From the NCBI GenBank assembly GCA_018400255.1, contig JAGYMO010000376.1:1-17371 (forward strand): a stretch of DNA of 17,371 bases, read 5' to 3'. This stretch comes from Deltaproteobacteria bacterium (GTDB lineage: Bacteria; Desulfobacterota; DSM-4660; Desulfatiglandales; B25-G16). Of this stretch, positions 15,735 through 17,371 are shown piece by piece. A model generated the notes under the pieces. That model saw nothing but the letters and a program-made list of their open reading frames with translations, had not been told where the DNA came from and did not search any database. The translations under genes and the position numbers were made by a program. Positions within the stretch are counted from its first letter, which is position 1, and each line of letters opens with the position of its first letter.

Positions 15735-16083
15735 GTATTCACCACGATAAACTTGTGTTGGCTTATTTTAAGCAATTTACTTTGCGTCCCTTTCGCTTCC
15801 ACGGTAAGATAACCTCCAAAAAAAATTGAAGCCACTCTTTGTGAATAAGACTTCTCAATAGTTATGGTTGCGCAAAACTCTTACATAGTTAAAAACTATA
15901 CCTGTAGTACTATTGAGTCAAGGAAATAGGCATAGATCCTGGCAGATTATTGCCTGGAATTCCTTGCAACTTGTTCTAGATTATGTAATTATAAAAATTT
16001 ATATAAGAACGTCTATTAAACATACTTTTAAAATGGTTTAAAGGATATTTTTGGTAAAAAGTGAATAATTTAGGGTAAACAGT
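15735..16083. other. Divergent intergenic region between the antiporter and the plus-strand gene
   Basis: These 349 bases separate two divergently read genes and must carry promoters for both. I found no convincing -35/-10 pair. The main content is a cluster of dyads at 15851-15922, listed separately. TGGCAGATTATTGCC (15940-15954) looks like a sigma54 box but its GG-to-GC spacing is one base short. There is no coding frame. Confidence 0.55.
15851..15922. repeat. Nested inverted repeats in the divergent promoter region
   Basis: CTCAATAGT (15854-15862) and ACTATTGAG (15909-15917) are a perfect 9-base inverted pair, extended by CTT/AAG beyond a 2-base bulge. Between them lie two more perfect dyads: TTGCGCAA (15868-15875) and ATAGTT-AAA-AACTAT (15885-15899). 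This could be a compound operator, a small structured RNA or a tiny MITE. Confidence 0.5.
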
Positions 16084-17268
16084 ATGACTAAAGATAAAAA
16101 GGGAGATACATTAAATCCCGAATTAAAGCAAAGGGTAGATAGCGTAATCAATAGGATAGCGGCTGCCTTTAACGATAAGTTAGGTGAAGATGAAATTCTC
16201 GGTATAGCAACTTCTTTTTTGAAAGACGAGCGAGACCTTGCCGTACCATTTATTGATACCCTTACGACAGAAGCAAGGCCTGAGATGGCGCAACTTCTTT
16301 ATGATATGATGGATGGGGTTCAGGATAAGTCTTTAATTAAACTCATAAAGAAATCCCTCTATAAACTTAGACAGAGAGGGGTGAAATGGGAAGAGAAATA
16401 TAAAGATGATAGTCCGATTTTTAAACCAATGAAATCCGATGAACCTGAGGGTTATGTAGGTGATATTGATAATACAGGAAGTAGGATAGTTATTGTTACA
16501 AGAAATACACCAAGGGGATTTTTGGTAGCATTCAGTATTATAAATGACCTGGAAGGGCTGCAAGAATTAGACTTACACCAGTTTAGTAAAAAGGGCTTTA
16601 AGGATTTTTTAGACAGCTCCATGTCTTCAGTAGATTTTCCGATTGTTGAAGCAGAGGGCGCTTACTGTGTAAGCCTATTAAAAGAAACAGCTTCGTTTTC
16701 TAAAAACCTTTCAAAACCTTTGCCTAACGGGTACAATGATTTTGAAATTGAGTTTGAGGACATAGAGTGGGGTCATGCATATCCAATTATATACCACTAT
16801 ATAAGTGAAGATGAGATAAAGAACAACCCTCGTCTTCTTAAGGAATCCGGGGATTTACATAAGATTGCGCCTTTTTTTTCCTGGTTTATTGACCCTAAAG
16901 AGTTGAAGGAATACATTGAAACGATAGATGAGCTCCGTAATAGCAGAATATTTCTTACACCTGAACAAAAGGAGGAACGCCTTCATACTATTTATAGTGA
17001 TGCGCTGGAGGCGCTTTTCCCCGAAGAAAAAAAGCTTGTGTGGAAGAGACGCTTAGAGGAGACTGCCTATATACTGTTTAAAACAGGTAAGAAAAGCGAG
17101 GCAAGACAGGCCTTAAGCGCTGCGATTAATTTAAAAAACCCATTTAGCCCTATAGAGCCTAATCCGTTTATCTGGAATTTACTGCTTAAGTCGATATACA
17201 GCCAGTTTGAGGAAGACTCCCCTGAAAACGCAAAAGAGGGAGAACCTTCACTTATTATTGCGCCCTAA
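16084..17268 (+). CDS. Protein of unknown function, mostly helical, possibly HEAT-like N-terminus
   Basis: This 394-residue protein has no signal peptide and no membrane segment, so it is probably cytoplasmic. Residues about 12-100 are paired amphipathic helices that could be HEAT/ARM-like repeats. A mixed alpha/beta part follows (about 122-205; EGYVGDIDNTGSRIVIV, then GFLVAFSIINDLEGL). The C-terminal part is helical, ending with RRLEETAYILFKTGKKSEAR (322-341), which resembles a TPR-like pair, and a loose acidic tail. I find no catalytic motif and cannot name a family; similar HEAT-plus-helical proteins of this size occur, from memory, in Desulfobacterota. The ATG has only a weak upstream AGGG. 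It is the only complete plus-strand gene and diverges from the antiporter. Confidence 0.85.
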   Translation: MTKDKKGDTLNPELKQRVDSVINRIAAAFNDKLGEDEILGIATSFLKDERDLAVPFIDTLTTEARPEMAQLLYDMMDGVQDKSLIKLIKKSLYKLRQRGVKWEEKYKDDSPIFKPMKSDEPEGYVGDIDNTGSRIVIVTRNTPRGFLVAFSIINDLEGLQELDLHQFSKKGFKDFLDSSMSSVDFPIVEAEGAYCVSLLKETASFSKNLSKPLPNGYNDFEIEFEDIEWGHAYPIIYHYISEDEIKNNPRLLKESGDLHKIAPFFSWFIDPKELKEYIETIDELRNSRIFLTPEQKEERLHTIYSDALEALFPEEKKLVWKRRLEETAYILFKTGKKSEARQALSAAINLKNPFSPIEPNPFIWNLLLKSIYSQFEEDSPENAKEGEPSLIIAP

Positions 17269-17307
17269 GAAAATTTCTTTCTTTTCTTCCAGTGGAGCGT
17301 CACAGGC

Positions 17308-17360
17308 AAGCCCGTGGCACCACGTGGTTTCGCCGATTCGCTTCGCGAACGGCGGGGCTT
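17308..17360. repeat. GC-rich three-way-junction palindrome at the window edge
   Basis: AAGCCC (17308-17313) pairs with GGGCTT (17355-17360). Between them lie one hairpin GTGG-CA-CCAC (17314-17323), a 7-base spacer, and a second hairpin CGCCG-A-TTCGC-TTC-GCGAA-CGGCG (17331-17354). All stems are perfect except one bulged A. The sequence is far more GC-rich than the gene before it and lies 40 bases past its stop. It may be a REP-like repeat, a structured RNA or an extragenic terminator-like element, and may continue beyond the window. Confidence 0.5.
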
Positions 17361-17371
17361 AGTGCTGCGAC

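Noticed and set aside
15940..15954. TGGCAGATTATTGCC as a plus-strand sigma54 promoter for the unknown gene
   Set aside because: The GG-to-GC distance is one base too short, which normally abolishes sigma54 recognition, and it lies about 130 bases from the start codon.

Overview
The window is AT-rich bacterial chromosome, probably from a Desulfobacterota (deltaproteobacterial) or related Gram-negative lineage. This is an inference from a cell-envelope cluster ftsE-ftsX-envC-ctpA-divergent polysaccharide deacetylase, a gene order I associate with that group, together with sigma54-type regulation. I see no rRNA, tRNA, CRISPR array, insertion sequence or phage gene.

Left half (226-9423, all minus strand, read right to left). 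ftsE, ftsX and an EnvC-type protein are translationally coupled, with two 4-base ATGA overlaps. After a 434-base gap come ctpA (S41 C-terminal processing peptidase), a membrane-anchored divergent polysaccharide deacetylase, a DegT/DnrJ/EryC1 aminotransferase, a PAC2-family protein and purA (adenylosuccinate synthetase). The first four control cell-wall splitting at division and periplasmic protein processing. The aminotransferase probably makes an amino sugar for surface polysaccharide. purA and PAC2 look like passengers of the same transcription unit. A short open frame at 1-117 on the plus strand is probably the end of a gene that starts outside the window.

Middle (9424-13955). A 1.16 kb stretch without genes carries a degenerate pair of inverted 'CACGAAA'-type repeats. 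Next come a soluble hybrid histidine kinase with no visible sensor domain and an NtrC-family sigma54 activator, both on the minus strand, each preceded by a gap. The kinase gene has a perfect-consensus sigma54 promoter (11909-11924) with two CTTAAG-centred palindromes about 135 and 170 bases upstream of the predicted start site. The activator gene begins with TTG and has a weaker sigma54-like box.

Right part (13682-17371). A 204-base palindromic, MITE-like element lies just beyond the 3' end of a clearly more GC-rich YbaL/Kef-type cation:proton antiporter gene, which may have been acquired. The divergent intergenic region holds nested dyads. A plus-strand gene for a 394-residue protein of unknown function follows, and the window ends in a GC-rich sequence that can fold as a three-way junction.

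Most of the window is ordinary core genome. The points most worth checking are the two-component/sigma54 circuit, the 204-base palindromic element beside the GC-rich antiporter, the nested dyads in the divergent promoter region, and the three-way-junction repeat at the right edge.
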